Position numbers and translations under genes: made by a program. The notes below the pieces were generated by a model. It did not search any database and was not told the origin of the DNA. It saw only the letters and a program-made list of their open reading frames with translations. From AWTP1-13 sp035762425 (GTDB lineage: Bacteria > Pseudomonadota > Alphaproteobacteria > Rhizobiales > Hyphomicrobiaceae), in the NCBI GenBank assembly GCA_035762425.1, contig DASTOW010000351.1, positions 1 through 11,195 on the forward strand: a stretch of DNA of 11,195 nucleotides, written 5' to 3'. Below, piece after piece: positions 1 through 5,786 of this stretch (its first letter is position 1; each line of letters opens with the position of its first letter).

Positions 1-1
1 G

Positions 2-298
2 CATCGCATGCGTGGTTATCGCTGGGCCGACGAGCAGTCGTCGTTCGACGACATGAAGCGAAAGGTGCCGCAATCGGTGGGAGCCTGCTTCGCCGTGATC
101 GAGGACGCCCTGCGCAAGGGCCCATGGGTGATGGGCGAAATGTACACGATCGCCGACCCCTACCTGTTCACCCTGGCCCAGTGGCTGGAGGCCGACGGCG
201 TCGACCTGTCCCGCCTGCCGCGCGTGCTCGAGCACCGCTCGCGCATGGCCCAGCGCCGCAACGTCATGAAGGCGATCGCAGAGGAATTGGCGGAATAG
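2..298 (+). CDS. Glutathione S-transferase family protein, C-terminal fragment (5' end outside window)
   Basis: The reading frame is open from the left edge to a TAG at 296-298, so only the last ~98 residues are visible. They form the all-helical C-terminal domain of a cytosolic glutathione S-transferase. The clearest mark is the TIADPYLF segment: T-x-x-D is the N-capping box and hydrophobic staple of helix 6, conserved in the family. It is followed by a Trp/Leu-rich helix and a P-R-V...H-R-x-R-M-x-x-R-x-x-V-x-x-A tail typical of bacterial GSTs. The N-terminal thioredoxin-like domain with the glutathione site lies outside the window, so class and substrate cannot be given. The ATG at position 8 is probably internal, because the domain would be incomplete from there. 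The gene ends 18 bases from the convergent thiolase gene. Family assignment is fairly secure; function is generic. Confidence 0.8.
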   Translation, partial: HRMRGYRWADEQSSFDDMKRKVPQSVGACFAVIEDALRKGPWVMGEMYTIADPYLFTLAQWLEADGVDLSRLPRVLEHRSRMAQRRNVMKAIAEELAE

Positions 299-316
299 TC
301 GATCGGGATGTGGGGC

Positions 317-1489
317 CTACACGGCCTCGAACAGGGCGGCGACGCCAAGGCCGCCGACCGCCCCCTGGGTGACGGCGCCGAAGGTCTGCTTGGGGCGTAC
401 GGCGCAGCGCACCAGGCGCGTAAACAGGCGTACCACGCTGACGGCGCTGGAGGCGCCGAGCGGATAGCCACGCGCAACGGCGCCGCCATCGGGGTTCAAC
501 GCCGCGTCGTCCAGATCGAAGGTGTTGCGCAGGGCCAGAGCCTGCGCAGCGGAGGCTTCCGACACCTCGACGAGGCCGAGCCGGCCGCCGATGGCCGCAT
601 TGGAGGTCTTGAGCAGCTTGTGCAGCGCTGCGACCGGAGCCTGGGCCTCTTCGCCGGGACCGACGCCTTGCGTGGCGCTTGCCAGCAGGCGCAGGCCGCG
701 GGGTGCGCCCAGCTCGCGATGCTTGCGCTCGGAGACGATCACCACCATGGCGGCGCCGTCCTGGAGGGGGCTGGTGTTGCCGCTGGTGAGCGTGCCGTCG
801 GGCGGCACCAGCGGCGCCAGCGCGGCGATGTCGCCGATCTCGGGCGTCACACAATGCTCGTCGCGGGCTTCGGCGCCGGCCATCCTAAGCGGTACGATCT
901 CGCCGACGAAGCGACGCTCGGCCTGCGCGGTCTCGGCCTTGAGAAACGAGTGCAGGGTGTAGTTGTCCTGCTGATCACGCGTGATGCCGAGGCGACGTGC
1001 CAGTTCCTCGGAGGCGGCCACGGTTTGCGAGGCGTCGGTGGCATCGACATCGTCCTGCTCGAGGCCGATGAAGCGCGGCGTCTGGAACAGGCTCTTGGGC
1101 TTGGCCACGCGCCACGGCGCCGTGGAAATGGATTCAGCGCCACCGGCGATGATCACGTCGGCCTCGCCGATGGCGACCGCCCGCATGGCAAGCAGGATGG
1201 CATCGAGGCGGGAAGCGCATTGGCGGTCGACGGTCAGGGCGGGCACGCTTTCGCGCAGGCCGGCCGTCAGGCCGACCAGGCGGGCCGGGTTGCCCCCCGC
1301 CGTGGTGTTGCCCAGGATGATTTCCTCGACCGCACGCGGTTCGAGCTGGGCGTCCTGCAGTGCGGCGAGTAGGATCGGGGCGGTCAGATCCTCGAGCCGC
1401 CGGTTGCGATGCAGGCCACCTGGCCGGCCGAGGGCGGTACGGCGCGCCGCAATCAAATACGATGATGCCAAGGCATTGGCCGAGGTCAT
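317..1489 (-). CDS. Thiolase-family protein (acetyl-CoA acetyltransferase-like) with altered active site
   Basis: A 390-residue protein of normal thiolase length. The N-terminal half carries the nucleophile loop D-R-Q-C-A-S (Cys91) and the G-G-A-E-S block; the C-terminal half carries T-S-G-N-T-S, the N-P-D-G-G-A...P-L-G-A-S block and the glycine-rich end. Known thiolases condense or cleave acyl-CoAs with four residues (Cys89, Asn316, His348 and Cys378 in the Zoogloea enzyme). By motif alignment only the first Cys survives. The NEAF-type motif reads S-E-A-S (310-313), the G-H-P motif reads G-Y-P (Tyr342), and the C-x-G cysteine is Gly376. The usual Gly two residues after the nucleophile's A-S is Arg. 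The frame is intact, so this is not a simple pseudogene. I chose the ATG at 1489 because homology begins just after it and GAGGG lies upstream, although spacing is only 2 bases; ATG 1498 and the more distant 1588 are alternatives. The substrate is unknown and classical thiolase activity is doubtful. Confidence 0.85.
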   Translation of the reverse strand: MTSANALASSYLIAARRTALGRPGGLHRNRRLEDLTAPILLAALQDAQLEPRAVEEIILGNTTAGGNPARLVGLTAGLRESVPALTVDRQCASRLDAILLAMRAVAIGEADVIIAGGAESISTAPWRVAKPKSLFQTPRFIGLEQDDVDATDASQTVAASEELARRLGITRDQQDNYTLHSFLKAETAQAERRFVGEIVPLRMAGAEARDEHCVTPEIGDIAALAPLVPPDGTLTSGNTSPLQDGAAMVVIVSERKHRELGAPRGLRLLASATQGVGPGEEAQAPVAALHKLLKTSNAAIGGRLGLVEVSEASAAQALALRNTFDLDDAALNPDGGAVARGYPLGASSAVSVVRLFTRLVRCAVRPKQTFGAVTQGAVGGLGVAALFEAV

Positions 1490-1619
1490 ATCCCTCATGC
1501 ATCCCGCGGCGGGTTGGCTCGAATGGTCGCAGCTCCGCCTGCTGCGCCAGAAGGGGCCCATATTTCTGACACCATAGGATCGTGGCAAAATAGGTGCTGC
1601 GGTTTTTGGCCTGCCCCTG

Positions 1620-1648
1620 CTGGCATGCCGGTCGGCCGGTGCTATAAG
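1620..1648 (+). promoter_or_regulatory. Candidate promoter of zur-znuCB
   Basis: CTGGCA (1620-1625, 4 of 6 to the -35 consensus) and TATAAG (1643-1648, 5 of 6 to the -10 consensus) are separated by exactly 17 bases. The expected start of transcription, about 7 bases past the -10, falls on or next to the ATG of zur at 1656, and no Shine-Dalgarno sequence precedes that ATG. This fits a leaderless transcript. It was found by eye, and chance matches to such weak consensus sequences are common. Confidence 0.4.
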
Positions 1649-1655
1649 TGCGAAA

Positions 1656-2156
1656 ATGACGCAAGCCCATCTTCCCGATGCCTTTCCGGCACTCGAGCAC
1701 GATCACAACCGCTGCCTCGAACATGCCATGGAAAGGGCGCGGAAGGCCTTTGATGACAAAGGCTTGAAGCTCACGCCGCTGCGCCGCGCGGTGTTCGGGG
1801 AGATCGCCTCCTCGCACCGGGCGATTGGGGCCTACGAGGTGCTCGACAAGCTGGCGGCACGTGGCGAGCGGCTGGCGCCGATCTCGGTCTACCGCGCCAT
1901 CGACGCCCTGCTAGAGGCCGGCATGGTGCATCGCTTCGAGAGCCGCAACGCGTTTTTCGCCTGTCATGCCGGGCATGACATGCGCACGCGGCATCTGGTG
2001 TTGAGCTGCGATCGCTGCGGGCGCATTGCCGAGGTCGATGGCACCAAGGCCTTTGCTGCCATCGACAAGGCCGCCGCATCGACTGGTTTCTCGCCCAAGA
2101 GCGCGGTGGTCGAAGTGTGGGGTGTGTGCGCGGATTGCGCGGAGGCAGCAGTTTGA
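1656..2156 (+). CDS. zur: Zur, Fur-family zinc-responsive transcriptional regulator
   Basis: A 166-residue Fur-family repressor. Zinc-loaded Zur proteins bind operators and shut off zinc uptake genes. Residues ~30-100 form the winged helix: L-T-P-L-R-R (39-44), then the recognition helix around S-V-Y-R-A-I-D-A-L (77-85). The dimerisation/metal half follows, with a His/Cys cluster C-H-A-G-H-D (103-108), H113, and two structural zinc pairs, C118-x-x-C121 and C158-x-x-C161. The N-terminus carries H-D-H-N-R-C (15-20), a pattern I associate with Zur rather than Fur in alphaproteobacteria. The adjacent znuC and znuB support the Zur assignment over Fur, Mur or Irr. Its stop codon overlaps the start of znuC. 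There is no Shine-Dalgarno before the ATG, but a promoter-like pair places the transcript start there. ATG 1728 is an alternative that would remove the His-rich N-terminus. Confidence 0.92.
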   Translation: MTQAHLPDAFPALEHDHNRCLEHAMERARKAFDDKGLKLTPLRRAVFGEIASSHRAIGAYEVLDKLAARGERLAPISVYRAIDALLEAGMVHRFESRNAFFACHAGHDMRTRHLVLSCDRCGRIAEVDGTKAFAAIDKAAASTGFSPKSAVVEVWGVCADCAEAAV

Positions 2157-3070
2157 TCGAAGGACGCGATGTGCAAGGCGAGGCCGGCTTGCCGACCCTG
2201 GCCTTTGAGGAGCGCGGCCATCGGCCCGAATGCGCCGGCCATGAGCGCGACCACCATCACCACGGTCCGCATGGCCATGCAGCTGTCGCACACGATCCCG
2301 CGGCGCTGGTCAGCGCCCGCGGGTTGGAGGTGACGCGGTCGGGCCGGTCCATCCTCCAACGGGTGGATATCGATATCCGCCCAGGCGAGATCGTGACGGT
2401 GATCGGCCCCAACGGCGCCGGCAAGACGACCCTGGCGCGCACCCTGCTCGGCCTTGAGCGGCCCGACCGTGGCAGCATTGTGCGCCAGCCGGGGCTCCTG
2501 ATCGGCTATGCGCCGCAACGCTTCGAGGTCGATCGCGCCATCCCGCTCACCGTCGAGCGCTTCATTCGGTTGGGCCGGCGTGCGGACCAGCCAGACATCG
2601 ACCGTGTCCTGCGCCAGGTCGGCGCGGAGACGCTGGGGGATCGGCAACTGTGCGAGCTGTCGGGCGGCGAGCTGCAACGCGTGGTGCTGGCGCGTGCGCT
2701 GATCCGCTCGCCGCGACTGCTGGTGCTCGACGAGCCGGTGCGCGGCGTGGATTTTGCTGGCGAGGCCGAGCTCTACAACTTGATCGGGCGGCTGCGCACC
2801 GAGCACGGCTTCGGCGTGCTGCTGGTCTCGCACGATCTGCACGTGGTGATGGCGCAGAGTGACCGCGTGTTGTGCCTCAACCGGCATGTATGCTGCTCCG
2901 GCGTGCCCGAATCGGTGGCGCAGCATCCAGAGTATGCGCGTCTGTTCGGGCCGCAGGCGGCACGCGCTTTCGGTCTCTATCACCACCACCACGATCACCG
3001 GCACGACCTGGCCGGCGAGCCGATGCCCGAACGATCGGGCCCGCGCCGCGACGGCGAACCGAGGGGCTGA
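2153..3070 (+). CDS. znuC: ZnuC, ATP-binding subunit of the zinc ABC importer, with His-rich N-terminal extension
   Basis: A 305-residue ABC ATPase that powers ZnuB for zinc import across the inner membrane. Visible motifs: Walker A G-P-N-G-A-G-K-T (85-92), Q-loop A-P-Q (Gln122), signature L-S-G-G-E (169-173), Walker B L-L-V-L-D-E-P (189-195) and H-loop S-H-D (226-228). The end, R-H-V-C-C-S-G-x-P-E then a Y-H-H-H-H-D-H-R-H-D cluster (276-285), is as in E. coli ZnuC and separates it from manganese or iron ABC-3 relatives. Unusually, about 50 residues precede the ABC core, including H-E-R-D-H-H-H-H-G-P-H-G-H (30-42). I chose TTG 2153: GGAGG at 2141-2145 lies 7 bases upstream and the start overlaps zur's stop (TTGA), suggesting coupled translation. 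GTG 2171, behind GAAGGA with 6-base spacing, is nearly as good; either keeps the His-rich segment. No other usual start codon occurs in frame before the core. Confidence 0.93.
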   Translation: MIEGRDVQGEAGLPTLAFEERGHRPECAGHERDHHHHGPHGHAAVAHDPAALVSARGLEVTRSGRSILQRVDIDIRPGEIVTVIGPNGAGKTTLARTLLGLERPDRGSIVRQPGLLIGYAPQRFEVDRAIPLTVERFIRLGRRADQPDIDRVLRQVGAETLGDRQLCELSGGELQRVVLARALIRSPRLLVLDEPVRGVDFAGEAELYNLIGRLRTEHGFGVLLVSHDLHVVMAQSDRVLCLNRHVCCSGVPESVAQHPEYARLFGPQAARAFGLYHHHHDHRHDLAGEPMPERSGPRRDGEPRG

Positions 3071-3071
3071 G

Positions 3072-3869
3072 GTGCCAGATCCCTTCCTCCTGCGCGCCTT
3101 GCTTGCCGGCCTCGGGCTCGCCGTCATCGCCGCGCCGCTCGGCTGTTTCGTGGTGTGGCGGCGAATGGCCTACTACGGCGAGACCGTGGCGCAGGCCGGC
3201 CTGATCGGCGTCGCCCTGGGCCTCGCCTTCTCGCTCAACCTGACGGCCAGCGTGCTGGTCGTGACGCTGATCATCTCGCTGCTGCTGGTGCTGCTGTCCC
3301 GGCAGCAGGTGGTGCCGTTCGATTCGCTGCTTGGCCTGCTTGCGCATGCCGCCCTGGCGATCGGGGTGATCGCGGCCTCGCTCGTGCGTGGCCAGCAGAT
3401 CGACCTCATGGCGTTCCTGTTCGGTGACATCTTCGCGATCACCACCAGCGATCTGCGCTGGATCATGGTCGGCGGCACCGTAGCGCTGGCGGCCCTGGCG
3501 TTCGTATGGCGTCCGCTGCTCACGCTCAGCGTGCACGAGGATCTGGCGGCGGCCGAGGGCCTGCCGATCGAGAGGTTCAAGCTCGTGTTCGTGCTGGTGC
3601 TGGCGCTGGTGGTGGCGATCGCCATCAAGATCGTGGGTGCGCTGTTGACCATCGCTTTCCTGATCATGCCGGCGGCGGCCGCCCGGCCGCTGTCCGAAAC
3701 GCCCGAGCAGATGGCCATGATCGCCGGCATCTTCGGTATGCTGTCGGTGGTTCTCGGCCTGTTCGTATCGGTGGCCTTCGATACGCCAGGCGGGCCCTCG
3801 ATCGTGCTGATGCTGGCGCTGTTCTTCGTGGTATCCATCATCCCAACGGTGCTGCGCCAACGCGGCTAG
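3072..3869 (+). CDS. znuB: ZnuB, membrane permease of the zinc ABC importer
   Basis: A 265-residue polytopic inner-membrane protein of the ABC-3 family (E. coli ZnuB is 261). The N-terminus L-L-R-A-L-L-A-G-L-G-L-A...G-C-F-V-V-W-R-R-M-A-Y-Y-G is the characteristic ZnuB opening. Several hydrophobic helices follow, including strongly Leu/Val-rich stretches near residues 60-75 and 175-200. The I-M-P-A-A-A-A-R-P-L block (~residues 197-206) is the family's conserved segment. The start is GTG 3072, one base after the znuC stop, with GAGGGG 5 bases upstream; longer upstream reading in this frame overlaps znuC and lacks homology. It works with ZnuC and a periplasmic ZnuA, which is not encoded in this window. 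Zur-znuC-znuB are tightly packed and should be one transcript. Confidence 0.93.
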   Translation: MPDPFLLRALLAGLGLAVIAAPLGCFVVWRRMAYYGETVAQAGLIGVALGLAFSLNLTASVLVVTLIISLLLVLLSRQQVVPFDSLLGLLAHAALAIGVIAASLVRGQQIDLMAFLFGDIFAITTSDLRWIMVGGTVALAALAFVWRPLLTLSVHEDLAAAEGLPIERFKLVFVLVLALVVAIAIKIVGALLTIAFLIMPAAAARPLSETPEQMAMIAGIFGMLSVVLGLFVSVAFDTPGGPSIVLMLALFFVVSIIPTVLRQRG

Positions 3870-3898
3870 TGTCCTGTAATGATTGTCCTGTAGTACAA
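3870..3898 (+). promoter_or_regulatory. Direct repeat and imperfect palindrome upstream of ispG; possible operator
   Basis: TGTCCTGTA occurs twice, at 3870-3878 and 3884-3892, with a 14-base period. Overlapping the second copy is a 16-base imperfect palindrome, TTGTcCTgtAGtACAA (3883-3898, six of eight positions symmetric). TACAAT (3894-3899) resembles a -10 box, but I see no convincing -35 at the right distance. The site lies between znuB and ispG, so it may control ispG. The regulator is unknown. Confidence 0.3.
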
Positions 3899-3927
3899 TG
3901 GCTGCGAGCAACGGCAGCAATCGAGCC

Positions 3928-5172
3928 ATGACCCAACCGGCACCGCGTAGAGCATCCATCCCCGTCGATGTGGGTGGCGTGGTCGTTGGCGGCAGCGCAC
4001 CGATCGTCGTGCAGTCGATGACCAACACCGACACGGCCGATGTAGAGGCGACCGCGCGCCAGACCGCCGACCTCGCCCGCGCCGGCTCCGAGATCGTGCG
4101 CATCACGGTCGATCGCGATGAAGCGGCCAAGGCCGTGCCGCGCATCCGCGACCGGCTCGCCCAGATGGGCGTGACGGTTCCGCTGGTGGGCGACTTCCAC
4201 TACAACGGCCACACCCTGCTCAGCGACAACCCGGCCTGCGCCGAGGCGCTCGACAAGTATCGCATCAACCCCGGCAACGTCGGCTTCAAGGCCAAGCGCG
4301 ACCGGCAGTTCTGCGAGATCATCGAGCTTGCCTTGCGCCATGCCAAGGCAGTGCGCATCGGCGTCAACTGGGGCAGCCTCGACCAGGAGCTGCTGACCCG
4401 CCTGATGAATGAGAACGCCGCATCGCCCGAGCCGCAGGCTGCCCGCATCGTCATGCACGAGGCGATCGTCCAGTCGGGCCTGCTGTCGGCGGAACGCGCC
4501 GAACAGTTGGGCCTGGCGGCCGACCGCATCATTATCTCCGCCAAGGTCAGCGTCGTGCAGGATCTGGTCAGCGTCTACACCATCCTGGCGGGACGCTGCC
4601 GCTATGCCCTGCACCTCGGTTTGACCGAAGCCGGCATGGGTTCGAAGGGGATCGTCGCCTCGTCGGCCGCCATGGGCTTGCTGCTGCAGCAGGGTATCGG
4701 CGACACCATCCGTGTCTCGCTGACGCCGGAGCCAGGCGGCGACCGCACACAGGAGGTGCGCGTGGCCCAGGAGCTTCTGCAGACCATGGGCTTCCGCTCG
4801 TTTGTGCCGATCGTGGCCGCTTGCCCGGGCTGCGGGCGCACCACCTCCACCGTGTTCCAAGAGCTGGCCGGCGAGATCCAGGGCTACGTGCGTGCGCGCA
4901 TGCCCGAGTGGCGCAAGCACTATCCGGGCGTGGAGGGTCTCAACCTCGCGGTGATGGGCTGCATCGTCAACGGGCCGGGCGAATCCAAGCACGCCGACAT
5001 CGGCATCTCGCTGCCCGGCACCGGCGAAGCGCCGGCCGCCCCGGTGTTCATCGACGGCAAGAAGGCGATGACCTTGCGCGGGCCGAACATTGCGGCCGAG
5101 TTCAAGGACATCGTCGAGAGCTACGTGGCCCGCCGCTACGGATCTTGCGAGGCCGCAGCGCGCAAGGCCTGA
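3928..5172 (+). CDS. ispG: IspG (GcpE), 4-hydroxy-3-methylbut-2-en-1-yl diphosphate synthase
   Basis: A 414-residue cytosolic iron-sulfur enzyme converting methylerythritol cyclodiphosphate to HMBPP, the penultimate step of the MEP isoprenoid pathway. The N-terminal TIM-barrel half has V-Q-S-M-T-N-T-D-T and R-I-T-V-D; D-F-H-Y-N-G-H and the Y-R-I-N-P-G-N block follow. The C-terminal half holds the [4Fe-4S] ligands known from E. coli: C-P-G-C (Cys299, Cys302), C-I-V-N-G-P-G-E (Cys345 and Glu352). All are intact, so the enzyme should be active. I chose ATG 3928 because it gives the short lead expected before I-P-V-D-V-G-G; ATG 3898 would add ten residues. Neither has a clear Shine-Dalgarno sequence. 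It follows znuB by 58 bases and could be partly read through from the zinc operon, though a promoter of its own is likely. The downstream neighbour is a long structured non-coding stretch. Confidence 0.96.
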   Translation: MTQPAPRRASIPVDVGGVVVGGSAPIVVQSMTNTDTADVEATARQTADLARAGSEIVRITVDRDEAAKAVPRIRDRLAQMGVTVPLVGDFHYNGHTLLSDNPACAEALDKYRINPGNVGFKAKRDRQFCEIIELALRHAKAVRIGVNWGSLDQELLTRLMNENAASPEPQAARIVMHEAIVQSGLLSAERAEQLGLAADRIIISAKVSVVQDLVSVYTILAGRCRYALHLGLTEAGMGSKGIVASSAAMGLLLQQGIGDTIRVSLTPEPGGDRTQEVRVAQELLQTMGFRSFVPIVAACPGCGRTTSTVFQELAGEIQGYVRARMPEWRKHYPGVEGLNLAVMGCIVNGPGESKHADIGISLPGTGEAPAAPVFIDGKKAMTLRGPNIAAEFKDIVESYVARRYGSCEAAARKA

Positions 5173-5210
5173 GCCGGCGCGGTTTGCCAGTCAACTCGCG
5201 GGTGCCCTGT

Positions 5211-5233
5211 CGCCAACGTTACGCGCGTTGGTG
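5211..5233 (+). other. Stem-loop 1 in the ispG downstream region
   Basis: CGCCAACG (5211-5218) pairs with CGTTGGTG (5226-5233) over 8 pairs, one of them G-U, around a 7-base loop. It starts 39 bases after the ispG stop. No T-run follows, so it is not a classical intrinsic terminator, but it could stabilise the 3' end of the ispG message. The 328-base gap 5173-5500 contains no gene I can support; it holds this hairpin, the next two, a small GGGG-TTTT-CCCC hairpin (5370-5381) and a GC stem near 5422-5469. Confidence 0.4.
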
Positions 5234-5244
5234 TCTAGGCAATT

Positions 5245-5297
5245 CGAGCCTGAAAGGCACCAGCCAATTCAATGGTTGCTGGTGTGATTGAGGCTCG
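5245..5297 (+). other. Long stem-loop 2 (two 7-bp helices in one register)
   Basis: CGAGCCT (5245-5251) pairs perfectly with AGGCTCG (5291-5297), and CACCAGC (5258-5264) pairs perfectly with GCTGGTG (5278-5284). Both helices share one register, separated by a symmetric 6x6 internal loop that itself offers two A-T pairs and one G-U. The apical region is 13 bases. A 53-base hairpin of this quality in non-coding DNA suggests a structured RNA or a mobile palindrome. There is no T-run after it. Confidence 0.5.
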
Positions 5298-5299
5298 CA

Positions 5300-5338
5300 A
5301 ATGCCGAACATTGCCGAGCTGTAATGTTGCTCGGCATT
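5300..5338 (+). other. Stem-loop 3 with two mutually exclusive folds
   Basis: Fold A: AATGCCGA (5300-5307) pairs with TCGGCATT (5331-5338), continued by ACATT (5308-5312) with AATGT (5323-5327), giving 13 pairs and one 3-base bulge. Fold B: TGCCGAGC (5312-5319) pairs perfectly with GCTCGGCA (5329-5336) around a 9-base loop. The two folds compete for 5331-5336. It begins only two bases after stem-loop 2. No known riboswitch class is recognised. Confidence 0.45.
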
Positions 5339-5421
5339 GTTGGCCTCGGGTATTCGCACGACCCGGAGCGGGGTTTTCCCCAATACTGTTTTCTCCATCG
5401 CCTGTGTAGCGTCGGAGCATG

Positions 5422-5469
5422 CGGGGGCGCGGCTTGCGAGCTCACGCTGCGCTGGCGGCTCAGCCCCCG
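5422..5469 (+). other. GC-rich stem in the leader of the small exported-protein gene
   Basis: CGGGGGC (5422-5428) and GCCCCCG (5463-5469) form seven G-C pairs enclosing a 34-base GC-rich segment with further partial pairing. The stem ends 18 bases before the Shine-Dalgarno of the next gene, so it would lie in its 5' untranslated region if transcription starts upstream. Confidence 0.3.
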
Positions 5470-5500
5470 GCCAACCCATCCAGTCACGAGGAGAATTCGA

Positions 5501-5755
5501 ATGCTCAGAACTGCTCTCATTGGCCTGGCAGCCATCGGCCTGATCGCCGGTGCTGCGTCCGCTCAGGGCAAGATGGACTGCGCTGCTATGTACAAGGGCG
5601 CCTTGGACAAGATGCAGGCCAAGGCTGCGGGCCTCCCGGGCGACAAGCTGGCCGAAACGCACCGTCTGGCCTTGCGCGCCTATGACGCGTGCAGCGCCGG
5701 CGACGAGTTCAATGCCACGAAGTTCTTCCAGCAGCTTGCCGAGGAAGCCCGTTAG
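5501..5755 (+). CDS. Small exported protein of unknown function (84 residues)
   Basis: I do not recognise this family. The start is well supported: ATG 5501 follows GAGGAG (5488-5493) with a 7-base spacer. The first 21 residues are a classical Sec signal peptide, L-R-T then a hydrophobic core rich in Leu, Ile, Ala and Gly, ending A-A-S-A before Q-G; cleavage would fall after Ala21. The mature part is ~63 residues, soluble, probably helical, with a basic first half (K-M-Q-A-K-A-A) and acidic end (Q-Q-L-A-E-E-A-R). It has exactly two cysteines, Cys27 and Cys64, which could form a disulfide in the periplasm. The codon bias matches the surrounding genes. It stands alone, with a long structured region before it and a strong terminator after it. 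The reading frame is open upstream to 5288, but that part lacks a signal-like or protein-like sequence and is not included. Confidence 0.8.
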   Translation: MLRTALIGLAAIGLIAGAASAQGKMDCAAMYKGALDKMQAKAAGLPGDKLAETHRLALRAYDACSAGDEFNATKFFQQLAEEAR

Positions 5756-5786
5756 GCTTGCGGCATCCTGCCGACTCTTACCTGCA

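Noticed and set aside
308..1372. A long open frame antisense to the thiolase gene.
   Set aside because: Its translation is low-complexity Gly/Ala/Arg text with no recognisable fold; high GC content gives long antisense frames, and the thiolase frame has clear family motifs.
1964..3127. Long minus-strand open frame opposite znuC, and similar ones opposite znuB and ispG.
   Set aside because: They mirror genes with complete, diagnostic motifs; their translations are rich in His, Gln and Arg from reverse-complemented codons and match nothing.
5288..5500. An in-frame upstream extension of the small exported-protein gene.
   Set aside because: It would place the signal peptide internally; GAGGAG at 7-base spacing marks ATG 5501, and the upstream part overlaps the stem-loops.
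5173..5500. A tRNA, or an insertion-sequence remnant, as an explanation for the palindromes in the gap.
   Set aside because: No cloverleaf with a TΨC-like arm or CCA end fits, and there is no transposase fragment or target-site duplication visible.
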